A stretch of 64,000 nt of DNA, taken from the NCBI GenBank assembly GCA_903918755.1, contig CAIXFN010000076.1:90130-154129 (forward strand). The letters are read 5' to 3'. The stretch is from an uncultured Pedosphaera sp. Lineage in GTDB: Bacteria > Verrucomicrobiota > Verrucomicrobiia > Limisphaerales > Pedosphaeraceae. Within the stretch, counting starts at the first letter, position 1. The number at the start of each line of letters is the position of its first letter. Positions 55,901 to 63,105 of this stretch are shown here, in pieces. A program made the position numbers and the translations under genes. Below the pieces are notes generated by a model that saw only the letters and a list, made by a program, of their open reading frames with translations, did no database searches and was not told the origin of the DNA.

Positions 55901-57400
55901 GCCGATGCCGACATTCACGCCGAAAACATAGCTTCCGGCGGCCAATTGGACGTAAGCGAGCACGTCATCGGCGAAGTTATCGGTGCTGCCGTTCAAGCCC
56001 GGGATACCGGGGAAAGTGTAAGTCGGGAGGGTGGGAAGATGATAAAAGGACAGGCCTTGATAATCAAAAGTCGCGGTTCCGGGGCCGCCTTGCAGCACAT
56101 CCAGGAAGGCGGTGCCGTCAGGATTGAACGCGCTCAGATCGGCTTCATTGGTGAAGGCCACGCCGTTCGTGTTCAACAGGGTGCCATCCAGTTGCTGGAG
56201 GGCGCGGGCGAGGCTGTTGGCGACGCTGGCATCCACTGGCGCCTGCGCGACGCGGTAGATCATCCCCGGGGTGTTGACGGCGCTGAGCGGCAGAACGGCG
56301 CTCGCGGGCAGGGGGGTATAAGGGCCAACGAAGAACGCATACTGAGCGCCCAGGTTGTCCGCGGCGGAATCCTGATAGGTCAGCGCCACAAAGTTGCTGG
56401 AACCGGAGGCCAGAAAGCCGGGGACCTGATAGGTGATCGTGGTCGTCGGGGCAGTGCGGACAACGACGGGAGTCACGGTGGCACCATTGAACTTAAGCGC
56501 GATCGAGCCGGGAACGACCGTGGCCACCCCGTCCTGCAAAACGATTTGCAGCAAGGGATTGGGAGCCACGGTGGACCGGGCGGGAAAACGCAGGTCATCG
56601 GTGGGCGCTTCCGAAACCAGGTAGGGATTCGGCGGGGGGCCGGTCAAAATTCCCGAGGCCACCGGGGTGCCGAGGGCGGCAATCAGCCCGGCGGGCGCGG
56701 CGACGTCCTGGAATTGGAGACTCGCGATGAAACCGGACTGGCTGTTGGTGTTCGCATCATCAAACAGGGTGATGCCGGAGCCCACGGAGAATCGGCCGTC
56801 CAGACCACCGGTGGTGGCCTGGGAAGCCACCTGGGTGCCATCGAGGTAAAGGGAGGTGACGCCGCTGCCGGGAGTGGTGTCCACGCTCACGGCGATCCGG
56901 TGCCAGACATCGGGCGTCACGTTGCCGCCGGAGGTGCCACCGTTGATGCCGAGGGTGTTATTGGCGTTCACTAGGATCTCGCCACCGAGATCGGTGGCAA
57001 AAAGCGCACGGGTTTTGCCGGAGGAGGCTGCCGGGTACAGTACGTCCAACACTATCGTGTATTGGTTGCAGTAGGCGCCGCCGCCATTGCCCGCCGCGCC
57101 GGAATAGGCGAGGTAGCCGCCGAACTGGTCATTGGGCAGAGCGGGGAAATGCATCACGTTCGTCGCCTGGCCGCCGATGCTGGCGATGCCATAAGAAGTA
57201 GTAGTGCCAAAAGTGGTGGCCGCCTGGGTATCGCCATCCCAATAATACATATCCGAGCCGATGGTGGCGGGGATGGTGCCGGCCGGGTTCCCGGCTTTGA
57301 AGTCCCATTGGCCGGTGATGGACGCTTCGCTGTGCGTCGCGAGCGACAGCACGGCGGCGGCCAACGCGCCGAGGATTCCTGATGTTCTAATTGATTTCAT
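52916..57400 (-). CDS. Giant secreted LamG/concanavalin-type repeat protein
   Basis: A 1494-residue exported protein. I chose the ATG at 57400 because it opens a signal peptide (about 1-28, ending HSEA) with an AAAGGAAA ribosome site. An upstream frame adds 41 unlikely residues. An N-terminal LamG-like domain (ITGQWDFKAGN) is followed by a middle region (about 240-680) with Big/CBM-like beta domains and a PA14-like part (YQGLSFYHLPTLPTY, DDVLAYVQLAAGSYVFGVN). Three near-identical 238-residue LamG units come next (QWDF...WDMYYAGGTLPFFNCQ...GWHRIAF...VDGVKAQDW). The last 70 residues (ITVSWSAAATGWTLQ) resemble a PVC C-terminal domain. Binding of extracellular glycans or cell surfaces is inferred. 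Confidence 0.82.
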   Translation of the reverse strand: MKSIRTSGILGALAAAVLSLATHSEASITGQWDFKAGNPAGTIPATIGSDMYYWDGDTQAATTFGTTTSYGIASIGGQATNVMHFPALPNDQFGGYLAYSGAAGNGGGAYCNQYTIVLDVLYPAASSGKTRALFATDLGGEILVNANNTLGINGGTSGGNVTPDVWHRIAVSVDTTPGSGVTSLYLDGTQVASQATTGGLDGRFSVGSGITLFDDANTNSQSGFIASLQFQDVAAPAGLIAALGTPVASGILTGPPPNPYLVSEAPTDDLRFPARSTVAPNPLLQIVLQDGVATVVPGSIALKFNGATVTPVVVRTAPTTTITYQVPGFLASGSSNFVALTYQDSAADNLGAQYAFFVGPYTPLPASAVLPLSAVNTPGMIYRVAQAPVDASVANSLARALQQLDGTLLNTNGVAFTNEADLSAFNPDGTAFLDVLQGGPGTATFDYQGLSFYHLPTLPTYTFPGIPGLNGSTDNFADDVLAYVQLAAGSYVFGVNVGIGRVDDPPGADDGYALFCGANPRDAFSTLVGQYVRTGSNFSDRQNTNEFTFVAPVSGVYPFRLVHWQVNGHADLGWYYVDSATGDRIAINDPAGTIPAFRVSTVKREPYISEISPAPGGAGYSATTPISVVLSDDDLQVASGSIKLFLNGAQVTPNSVTKAGALTSILYNPNASRTSVTNTMTLVYSDNAVAPKFFTNTWSFTIVVGGASVAQVTGQWDFKAGNLAATVGKDLVYLDGPSGSSATLTKFGTCSSFGIPTIGGVDAKVMFVPGGAGVNGNKNFGYTMDHQIAPNGGGTKVNQYTIIWDMYYAGGTLPFFNCQNTNNTTDGSLFLQNGTMGQGSGGYTMNHGNITTGWHRIAFSVDLAQNLITKWVDGVKAQDWVSSANALDAARRAWQPNVALFADGDGDDHDASIYVNSIQVRNGRLTDAQMVALGVPTGTPIPQAIPASTVTGQWDFNFGNLSATVGQDLQYLDGASGSTATATQFGACSTFGIPAINGVDAKVMKVPGGAGVNGNNNFGYIMNHQIAPNGGGTKVNQYTIIWDMYYAGGTLPFFNCQNTNNTTDGSLFLQNGTMGQGSGGYVMNHGNITTGWHRIAFAVDLSQNLITKWVDGVKAQDWVSSANALDAARRAFQPTVVLFGDGDGDDHDATVYVKSIQVSNGKLSDAQLVALGAPTGTAIPVAAPATGVTGQWDFNFGNLAATVGKDLQFLDGASGTTATLSQFGTCSALGVPLLGGVDAHVMKVPGGAGVNGNNNFGYIMQHQIAPNGGGTKVNQYTIIWDMYYSGGTLPFFNCQNTNNTTDGSLFLQNGTMGQGSGGYVMNNGNITTGWHRIAFAVDLTQNLITKWVDGVKAQDWVSSANALDAARRAWQPTVLLFADGDGDDHDATVTVKSIQVSVGKLSDAAMQALGGASASGIPVVVPSAPPVVTPIALSIRNNNNGTITVSWSAAATGWTLQSKTGLGAGAVWGTVAGVSNNSVTLTVGANPTFFRLIQ
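53121..53834 (-). repeat. 714-bp tandem coding repeat, unit 3
   Basis: One of three consecutive units with an exact 714-bp (238-codon) period in the LamG protein gene. Anchor words (the complement of QWDF and of the WQP/FQP codons) recur at 53817, 54531 and 55245, and at 53285, 53999 and 54713. The boundaries given are nominal. Confidence 0.85.
53835..54548 (-). repeat. 714-bp tandem coding repeat, unit 2
   Basis: This is the central unit of the array. It is very similar in DNA sequence to both neighbours, especially through the stretch encoding the asparagine-rich LamG core. Confidence 0.85.
54549..55262 (-). repeat. 714-bp tandem coding repeat, unit 1
   Basis: This is the N-terminal unit of the array in protein order. 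It has more substitutions near its start (complement of YLDGPSGSSATLTKFG) than the other two have from each other. Confidence 0.85.
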
Positions 57401-57734
57401 TGTTTCCTTTGATTGGTGGTGGATGCGGGGTTTGCGTGGTGCAGGAGTTGGTTGGAGGCTGATGTCCGGTTTGCCGGGAGGTCGGAATCGCAGGCAGAAC
57501 GTGCCGCCCAAATGAACTAGCAATGACTTTCCAAACTGGCTTGCGCGGTTCTATTGAGTTGACTAATCGCCAAATTCGGCCTGATGGCAAAATGGACACA
57601 AGCGGCCCCAGCCGCTCCAGAATTCGGTATAACAAAAAGCATTCTTCACATATTTTGCGTTCTGTCAACCTGCTTTTGCCTTTTCTCCAGCCGAGCCGAT
57701 CCCGGGGCCGCTTACAGAGATGCGCGGCCGTCGG
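57401..57734. other. 334-bp region between the ABC permease and LamG genes
   Basis: It holds no gene that I can support. On the minus strand it contains the promoter and long leader of the LamG gene. The sequence at 57560-57670 is AT-rich compared with the flanks. A GGCCGC/GCGGCC inverted repeat (57706-57729) just past the permease stop may weakly terminate that operon. Confidence 0.4.
57641..57668 (-). promoter_or_regulatory. Candidate promoter of the LamG-repeat gene
   Basis: On the minus strand, a perfect TTGACA (57668-57663) is followed after 16 bp by AAGAAT (57646-57641), within AT-rich DNA. The leader to 57400 would be about 230 nt. Confidence 0.4.
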
Positions 57735-59558
57735 TCACTCCACTTCCTGCGAAACGACGAGGAGAACATCCTTTTCGCGGCGTTCGAGGAAGCCGGCGAG
57801 CGGGTTCAGGCAGACGGAGTAGAAGAGTGTCGTCAATCCGAGGAGGACCAGGGAAGCGGCCACATCCACCAAACCCATCGGCCAGCCCAGCCACCGGTTA
57901 ACTCCGAACGCCAGGGCGGGGGCCAGAAAGGCCGGGGCCATCAACACCGGGAACAAGAGGTGGGTCAGAAAAATCAGCACCATGGTTTTGGCCGGGACTT
58001 TACTGGGTTTGAGCGATCCGGGCGCCATGCGATAGGGTGCCAGGCTGGAGGCGAAATTACCCACGACGCACAAGACGAGATAGAACGCCCCCATTTGCAC
58101 CAGTCCGGCCAGGACGAGCAGCGGGGTCAGGTGCAGCATGAACGTCAAGGCCACGAGCAGCAGAAATCCCAGGGCCAGCACCACCGGGGCCAGGGCGAGG
58201 TTTTTTCCCAACAAAACCCGGCGCCGCGACACGGGCAACAGCACCAGAGCCCGGAATCCTTCGCGGTCGAAGCCGAATTGGTTGCACAGGATTTGCAATG
58301 GTCCCAGCAGACTGAACAGTGCGCCGCCTGTGGCGATAAAGAGTTTGGCCGTGTCTCCCGGGGGCGGGAAGGGATGCGATATCATCATAATACCCAGCAC
58401 CACGATCACAATGACATTGGAGAGAAACGCCATCTTGGCCTCGGGCGCCCGGCTCAGGGAACGGAAAAACGCCAGCGACAGCGCGGCTACCTCCTCCGGC
58501 ACCACCGGGATCTGCCGTTCCATAAAATTGCGTTGGGGCGGTCCGGTGACCGGGGCGGGAGTCAATGGTTTGGCCACTCCCGCCGACTCCGAACCCTGGT
58601 AAAAGCGCATCGTGGAGACGTAGGCGCGGCGCATTCCGGCGAGGCCGATGGTGAGCGCCCCCAGGGTGGCCCAAATGGCGGGCCAAACTCGTTGGTCCGC
58701 CAGCCCCTGCGCCCCTTTGGATAACCATAAAAGCGGCACATAATTATGCACCTGCAAATAGAGCGCCCAAGGATTGGGTTGGGTGCCGGGATCGATCACG
58801 GCCAGTTGATTGGTTGGCGAGGGCGCGTTGGTCGCGAGGGAGCCATTGGTCACCATGATGCCATTGGTCGGGGAACCGGGAACCGGAACGGCCACCAGCT
58901 TGGGCGGGGCGGTCTTATGCTGCCAGGGTCGCCAGATGACATTAATAAAGAGGTTGGGCAATTGGGCGACCAGCACCAGGCTCATGGTCATGGTCACGAT
59001 GACGGTGCGCCGCCGGCGGGGATTGACCATCAGCACCATCAACCAGCCGCGCAGGTGATAGGCCCAGGCGGTCACCATAAAGAGGAACGCCAGCACCAGC
59101 GGGGGCAGCAGGGCCATCCGCCAGCCGTGGCTCCCCAGCAAGCCCAGGGACAAGCCCAGGGCGGCGGGGAGAAAGACCGCGACGGACAGGGAAGCCAGGG
59201 AGGTGAGGTAATTAATCACGAAAATCCCGTTGAGTGAAACCGGGAGGTGCAGCAGTCGGGACAAATCAATCATCTCCGAGCGTTGCAATTCCGTGATGAG
59301 GCTGACCATCCAGATAAAAAGAAAGGCCATCACAAGGATGTCCCACACCAGCATGATCACCTCCGGACGGGCGGTGGCCAGCCCGAAGACTCCGCCGAAG
59401 AAACCACCCAAGCCAGCCGCCACGGTGATGATGACGCCGGCCACTGCGGTGATGATGGCCAGGGCGGGCCCCACCCCCTTGGTGCGCCGCCATTGATTGG
59501 TGGTCAGGCGCCAGCGCAGCCAGAGAATGGTCTTCAGTTGCTCCCAGTCAGCGTTCAT
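57735..59558 (-). CDS. ABC exporter permease
   Basis: A 607-residue inner-membrane protein with about 12 helices in two bundles and cytosolic loops with Arg-rich ends (RRRRTVIV, SRRRVLLGKNLALAP). It resembles large ABC-2-type permeases. One loop (about 205-260) is low-complexity with repeated Thr/Asn/Pro/Ala (PGSPTNGIMVTNGS). Its start is 4 bp downstream of the ATPase stop, so they form an operon and a half- or full-size exporter. The substrate is unknown. Confidence 0.85.
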   Translation of the reverse strand: MNADWEQLKTILWLRWRLTTNQWRRTKGVGPALAIITAVAGVIITVAAGLGGFFGGVFGLATARPEVIMLVWDILVMAFLFIWMVSLITELQRSEMIDLSRLLHLPVSLNGIFVINYLTSLASLSVAVFLPAALGLSLGLLGSHGWRMALLPPLVLAFLFMVTAWAYHLRGWLMVLMVNPRRRRTVIVTMTMSLVLVAQLPNLFINVIWRPWQHKTAPPKLVAVPVPGSPTNGIMVTNGSLATNAPSPTNQLAVIDPGTQPNPWALYLQVHNYVPLLWLSKGAQGLADQRVWPAIWATLGALTIGLAGMRRAYVSTMRFYQGSESAGVAKPLTPAPVTGPPQRNFMERQIPVVPEEVAALSLAFFRSLSRAPEAKMAFLSNVIVIVVLGIMMISHPFPPPGDTAKLFIATGGALFSLLGPLQILCNQFGFDREGFRALVLLPVSRRRVLLGKNLALAPVVLALGFLLLVALTFMLHLTPLLVLAGLVQMGAFYLVLCVVGNFASSLAPYRMAPGSLKPSKVPAKTMVLIFLTHLLFPVLMAPAFLAPALAFGVNRWLGWPMGLVDVAASLVLLGLTTLFYSVCLNPLAGFLERREKDVLLVVSQEVE

Positions 59559-59562
59559 GGAA

Positions 59563-60324
59563 TCAGGACTCCAGCCAGCTCAACTTCTGGCTTTCGTGGT
59601 CATCGCCACCCACGGCCTTGATAAAGGTTTCCTCCAGCGAACCGCTTTCCCGTACCGCTGCCATGGAACCCTGATACACCAGTTTGCCCTTGGCGATCAC
59701 GCCCACCTGGGTGCACAGCTTCTCCACGATTTCCAGCACGTGGGAGGTGAGAAACACCGTCGCCCCGCGTTCCACCACGCGCTTCAAGATGTCGCGTAAC
59801 ACCCGGGAAGCCACGGCGTCCACGCCTTCAAAGGGTTCATCGAGAAAGAGCAGTTCCGGATTGGGGATCAGGGCGGCAGCCAGGGCGAGTTTCTTCTTCA
59901 TGCCGTGGGAATACTCCATGGTGAGTTTCTTCTCCTCGTTTTCGAGACTCATCATGGTGAGCAACTCCTGGGTGCGTTCCCGCACCACCCCGGGCGGCAT
60001 GAGATACATGCGCCCGATAAAGGTCAGGTATTCCCGGGCGGTGAGATTGTCGAAGAGTGCCAGATTTTCCGGCACCACCCCGATTCGCCGCTTCACTTCG
60101 CGGGCCTTGCGGCGGTCGGTGAGGTCCTCCCCCAGTACGCTCATGGTGCCGCCGGTCGGGGCGAGGAGCCCGGTGAGCATTTTGATGGTGGTGGATTTGC
60201 CGGCCCCGTTCGGGCCGAGAAAACCATAAAACGTCCCCCGCGGCACCTCCAGATCCAGCCCGTCAACGGCACGGACGGTTCCAAATTGGCGGGTGAGCCC
60301 TTTGGTAGCAATGGCGGCAGTCAT
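59563..60324 (-). CDS. ABC exporter ATPase
   Basis: A 253-residue ATPase partner of the permease downstream. It has Walker A GPNGAGKST (about 37-45), Walker B LLFLDEPFEG and an H-loop histidine in LTSHVLEIVE. The signature region reads YSHGMKKKLALA, not LSGGMKQR. This variant is common in the EcsA/YhaQ-like exporter branch. It appears catalytically complete. Confidence 0.92.
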   Translation of the reverse strand: MTAAIATKGLTRQFGTVRAVDGLDLEVPRGTFYGFLGPNGAGKSTTIKMLTGLLAPTGGTMSVLGEDLTDRRKAREVKRRIGVVPENLALFDNLTAREYLTFIGRMYLMPPGVVRERTQELLTMMSLENEEKKLTMEYSHGMKKKLALAAALIPNPELLFLDEPFEGVDAVASRVLRDILKRVVERGATVFLTSHVLEIVEKLCTQVGVIAKGKLVYQGSMAAVRESGSLEETFIKAVGGDDHESQKLSWLES

Positions 60325-60438
60325 CGGCCCCGATCGTAAGCCAAACTTCCACCCCGGGCGAGTGGAATCCGGCAGCGCGTTTGTAAACGTAAAGCGCTTT
60401 CCGGGGCGCCGGCGCCGGTCGGGCAGCTCCCTGTGCGG

Positions 60439-60699
60439 CTAGGGGCGTTCGTTCGGCGCACCCGGGTGAGTCTGGGTTGGCCCTTCCGGCGGAATGCCGC
60501 AGAGGCGGCAGGGATCTCCGCGGCGGGCCCGAAAAATCCCAGTGATAATAAATATGGCGGCGGCGATACCACCCCAAGTCAGACTCTCGACGGCCGCCTC
60601 CCCCAATGCCTTGCCCTTGGCCAGGTTCACCAGCAAGAGAAGACCAGCGGCGATGAGAAAATTGATCAGGAAACGGCGGAGCCAAAATCGTGTGTTCAT
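60439..60699 (-). CDS. Small membrane protein with a Cys pair
   Basis: An 86-residue protein. I chose the ATG at 60699. A longer frame from 60756 adds a Pro/His-rich piece with no ribosome site. Two hydrophobic stretches are predicted (about 10-27 and 43-58), followed by RARRGDPCRLCGIPPEGPTQ, a CxxC pair that could bind metal or a thiol partner. It lies upstream of the ABC ATPase on the same strand (114 bp) and may belong to that operon. The family is unknown. Confidence 0.6.
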   Translation of the reverse strand: MNTRFWLRRFLINFLIAAGLLLLVNLAKGKALGEAAVESLTWGGIAAAIFIITGIFRARRGDPCRLCGIPPEGPTQTHPGAPNERP

Positions 60700-60782
60700 C
60701 TTGTGGCGCGGGTTAGGGTGGGCGGGTGGGGTACGGTAGCTCGACCAAATGCTCAATTAGCTTTTCAGGCTGGGATGCGTCA

Positions 60783-61202
60783 TCAAGCCGGGGTGAAAGG
60801 GTTGAGCAGGGTTACTCCCGTGTGAGCCACATCGGTCACGTTGCGCGTGACGAAGGTCAGGTCATGCACCAAGGCGGTGGCCGCGAGCAAGCCGTCGGTG
60901 GTGGCCAGAGGACGGAGGGCAGCCAGGCGGCCCCATTGGTCCGCCACCGTCGGGGTTATCGGCAGCAGGTGATCACCATAGGCATGCTTTAAACCAGCGA
61001 GCCAGTTCTCCAGTGCCCGTGCCTTGACCGGATCATTGGTACGGGCCAGTTCGACACCTTTGCGAATCTCGCCCACCACCAAGACACTCAGAAATAACTC
61101 GTCGTCGGCGACCGAATCAAACCACGCGGAAACATGGGGATTGCTGCGCGGACCTTTCCGTCGCTCACTCAGGACATTGGAATCCAGCAGGAAACCCTTC
61201 AA
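60783..61202 (-). CDS. fitB: PIN-domain toxin ribonuclease, FitB/VapC type
   Basis: A 139-residue PIN-domain RNase. The acidic active site is visible as LLDSNVLSE (Asp and Glu), GEIRKG (Glu), TTDGLLAATALVHDLTFVTRNVTD (two Asp). The VLSERRKG N-terminus is typical of FitB. It overlaps the antitoxin gene by 4 bp and is translated after it. In a growing cell it should be held inactive in a complex with the antitoxin. Confidence 0.9.
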   Translation of the reverse strand: MKGFLLDSNVLSERRKGPRSNPHVSAWFDSVADDELFLSVLVVGEIRKGVELARTNDPVKARALENWLAGLKHAYGDHLLPITPTVADQWGRLAALRPLATTDGLLAATALVHDLTFVTRNVTDVAHTGVTLLNPFTPA

Positions 61203-61435
61203 AAGTCCACCTCGCGGTCGGCATGAGTTTCCCGTTCGCAGGCCTCATTCGGCCCCACATCGGGCATCATTTGCAAATAGTCCTTGAAGGACGGCCTTTG
61301 GTCAGCCTTGCCGAGCAGGGCTTCGCGTAGGATGCGACGATGCTCCTCTTCCATCGACACCCCGTGTTCGCCGGCCTGCTGCTTTAGCTTCCGAACTACT
61401 TTTTCCTCAATTTGGCGAACAATCAGTTGTGGCAT
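61199..61435 (-). CDS. fitA: FitA-type ribbon-helix-helix antitoxin
   Basis: A 78-residue antitoxin. The N-terminus PQLIVRQIEEKVVRKLKQQAGEHG is a ribbon-helix-helix DNA-binding domain. The segment SMEEEHRRILREAL is diagnostic for FitA/YefM-like RHH antitoxins. The acidic C-terminus (about 50-78) should cover the toxin active site. It is the first gene of the pair and probably represses its own promoter at 61464-61499. Confidence 0.9.
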   Translation of the reverse strand: MPQLIVRQIEEKVVRKLKQQAGEHGVSMEEEHRRILREALLGKADQRPSFKDYLQMMPDVGPNEACERETHADREVDF

Positions 61436-61463
61436 AGCGATGGGGTATTCATGATTCCGTTAC

Positions 61464-61499
61464 TGCTATCAATGCTAGCACGTTTGGGTGGAAGCTCAA
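61464..61499 (-). promoter_or_regulatory. Candidate promoter and operator of the FitAB pair
   Basis: On the minus strand, TTGAGC (61499-61494) and TAGCAT (61477-61472) are 16 bp apart. Two TGCTAnCA boxes, TGCTATCA (61464-61471) and TGCTAGCA (61473-61480), sit over the -10 element. From memory, TGCTATCA-type inverted repeats are the FitA operator half-sites of Neisseria. The fit to position suggests autoregulation. Confidence 0.55.
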
Positions 61500-61656
61500 G
61501 CAGGAGATTTTCCAGAAGGAGATTTCCGGCCTGCTCCGACGGCTGCAGTTCAAGTTGGATTAAGTTTGTTTAAGCTGGACTCGTTGGCGTGGCCCGGGCG
61601 GGTCGAAGTTGGATTATTGAGACCCGTGCAATAGAGTTACACCGTTGCGGAGCGGT

Positions 61657-61760
61657 GGAGCGCGGCGTTCACGCCGCTTCAACTCACCAAAACCAAGCGG
61701 GCTCGGCTTTTTCAGCGCCCTCGCCAGGTGGACGCTGAAGCGGGCTGAAGCCCGAGCTCC
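61657..61760. repeat. Paired inverted-repeat intergenic element
   Basis: Two 25-nt arms (61657-61681 and 61736-61760) are imperfect inverted copies of each other with fixed outer blocks GGAGC and CCGCTTCA. Each arm also contains its own small palindrome (GCGGCG/CGCCGC; CGGGCT/AGCCCG). The design resembles dispersed intergenic elements I recall from Verrucomicrobia genomes. There is only one copy in this window, so dispersion is not shown. Confidence 0.55.
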
Positions 61761-61834
61761 GTCACCATATTGCACGAGCTTGAAAAAGTGTCCGGAACCT
61801 GGACTCGGGCGGCAAGGCAGGAGATGGATTGGCC

Positions 61835-61861
61835 GCAAGAGGCGCAAAAATCGCAAAAAGG
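61835..61861. repeat. Three A-rich 9-bp repeats
   Basis: Three consecutive 9-mers with a GCAARA core, each followed by purine or C-rich spacing, lie in otherwise GC-rich DNA. The 9-bp spacing is close to one helical turn, so local bending is possible. Confidence 0.4.
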
Positions 61862-61982
61862 GGCGGGGATTGGTTAACCATGGGCATGGGCGACTGCGGG
61901 GGCGATGGGCACACGACCTGACCGAATGAATGCGAACTTGCCCTCCGAAGCTAGCAAGCGAAGGATGGGACTCCCAACCCTG

Positions 61983-62009
61983 GCCGCGCGCCGGTTTGCG
62001 GCGCGCGGC
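61983..62009. repeat. Perfect 11-bp hairpin
   Basis: An 11-bp stem (61983-61993 with 61999-62009, 5-nt loop) made only of G and C. It is not next to any gene end. A T-rich stretch lies about 20 bp further on. The role is unknown. Confidence 0.45.
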
Positions 62010-62270
62010 GGTGGCACCAGTTTGCTTCGGCTTTTGTCAAAGAGCGGGGACGTGCGCCCGGATAGGCGCGGCGACCAAAATGGTTGGGCCGATTGTCCTG
62101 GCCCTCATCAAGGAATACCACAACGCGGGAGAATCCATATTCCTATGGGAGGAATTTAGGCGCGGTTTTCTTCTGTTGCCGGGGAAAAAAGTGGGCTGAA
62201 TTCCCGGGAGGTGGGCTTCGGCAAATTGGAGCGCCGATGGAATTGCCCGTGGGGGCTACTCCCCATGGTG

Positions 62271-62319
62271 AAGGTGAACCCGGGGGTTTACCTTTCCTCA
62301 TACTATGGCGGGTGAACCC
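62271..62319 (+). promoter_or_regulatory. Repeated GGTGAACCC words upstream of the small membrane peptide
   Basis: GGTGAACCC occurs at 62273-62281 and 62311-62319. Its near-inverted copy GGGTTTACC lies at 62284-62292, making an 11-bp imperfect inverted repeat around 62271-62294. The array is 28-76 bp ahead of the start codon and could be an operator or an RNA hairpin. Confidence 0.35.
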
Positions 62320-62346
62320 ACTGGTCATAGGAAACAAAAAAACTTT

Positions 62347-62454
62347 ATGCATCTTTTACTCATGCCGGTGCTGGCCAATTTCATTTGGGTCGGCGGCGGC
62401 TCGGTTGGCCTGCTGCTCGTGATCGTGGTAGTGGTTTTGTTGCTGCGGGGTTGA
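62347..62454 (+). CDS. 35-residue membrane peptide, DUF3309-like
   Basis: A single hydrophobic helix reading roughly FIWVGGGSVGLLLVIVVVVL and ending LLLRG, preceded by a short HLLLMPVLAN segment. An AGGAAA sequence lies ten bases before the ATG. Gly-rich turn plus Val/Leu-only helix is typical of DUF3309/YqaE-like stress-induced membrane peptides. It is 21 bp ahead of a lipoprotein gene and probably co-transcribed with it. The exact family is uncertain. Confidence 0.65.
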   Translation: MHLLLMPVLANFIWVGGGSVGLLLVIVVVVLLLRG

Positions 62455-62475
62455 TCCAGCAGGTCGCTTCTCATC

Positions 62476-63045
62476 ATGAAGGCACCGCGGCTGTTGGTAG
62501 CCTGGTTGGGGTTGGCAGGCTGGTTGCTGACGGGATGCCAAACGCCGCCGGCCCGGCCCGCGCGAGCGAGTACGGCTGCAGAAGCGACGAGAAATAATTG
62601 CTGCAGCCTGCTGCATCAACTGTTGGACGAGCAAAAGGACGTCAGCCTGCTGCGCTTCATTAAGCGGGAACATCCGGATGTCAAAGAGCTGGTGAAGCGG
62701 ATTGCCACGGTTTCCGGGACCGGCGCAAAATTGTTGGAAGAACTGGCCCGCCACGATCCTTCGCTACGGTTGGACGACCTCCGGCTCCCGTCGGGCGAAA
62801 TGGCGACCCGGGAAGCCATTGCGGCCACCAAAAAGAAGGAGTTGCTGGGGCACAGCGGCGATGAATTCGAGTTGGCGCTACTGCTGACCCAGACCGAGGC
62901 GCTCAGTTACGGCTGGCATCTGGCCAAAGTGGCCAGCGAAAATGATTCGCAGCCGGAACGGGCCAAGGCTCTGGCGGGGATCGGCCAGGACATGGAGAAA
63001 TTGTATCATGAGGTATTCGCCCTGCTGCGGGCGAAAACAAGGTAG
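62476..63045 (+). CDS. Helical lipoprotein of unknown function
   Basis: A 189-residue lipoprotein with a signal and lipobox (WLLTGC). The mature part is almost all helix and charged, with a coiled-coil-like segment LLHQLLDEQKDVSLLRFI, HPDVKELVKRI, and LEELARHDPSLRLDDLRLP. The last third contains ATKKKELLGHSGDEFELALLLTQTEAL, then a final helix. The composition fits a periplasmic four-helix bundle of ferritin-like shape, but no metal-ligand pattern is evident. It follows the 35-residue membrane peptide at 21 bp. No family name was recognised. Confidence 0.75.
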   Translation: MKAPRLLVAWLGLAGWLLTGCQTPPARPARASTAAEATRNNCCSLLHQLLDEQKDVSLLRFIKREHPDVKELVKRIATVSGTGAKLLEELARHDPSLRLDDLRLPSGEMATREAIAATKKKELLGHSGDEFELALLLTQTEALSYGWHLAKVASENDSQPERAKALAGIGQDMEKLYHEVFALLRAKTR

Positions 63046-63105
63046 GCGGCAAACAACCACGGACGTTGCGCGAGGCAAAACTTGCGATTTCGCAGGGAGA
63101 AAAAT

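Larger units (their letters stand above)
61436..62346. other. 911-bp gene-poor region with repeats
   Basis: It holds the toxin-antitoxin promoter, a paired inverted-repeat element (61657-61760), three A-rich 9-mers (61835-61861), a strong hairpin (61983-62009) and a leader with direct and inverted GGTGAACCC words (62271-62319). One short plus-strand frame (61438-61563) and one 39-residue frame (62080-62199) are protein-like but unsupported. Confidence 0.5.

Noticed and set aside
53900..56974. A 1024-codon open frame on the plus strand
   Set aside because: It is antisense to the LamG-repeat gene. That gene has a signal peptide, clear domains and a terminator. The open frame is a by-product of high GC and the Gly/Asn-rich repeat code.
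61620..61930. A 94-residue plus-strand frame through the inverted-repeat element
   Set aside because: The codons follow the repeat and A-rich words and give an Arg/Lys/Gly-rich string with no domain.
62080..62199. A 39-residue plus-strand frame (MVGPIVLALIKEYH start)
   Set aside because: The translation looks protein-like but has no clear ribosome site, no recognised family and no partner gene, so it is not called as a gene.
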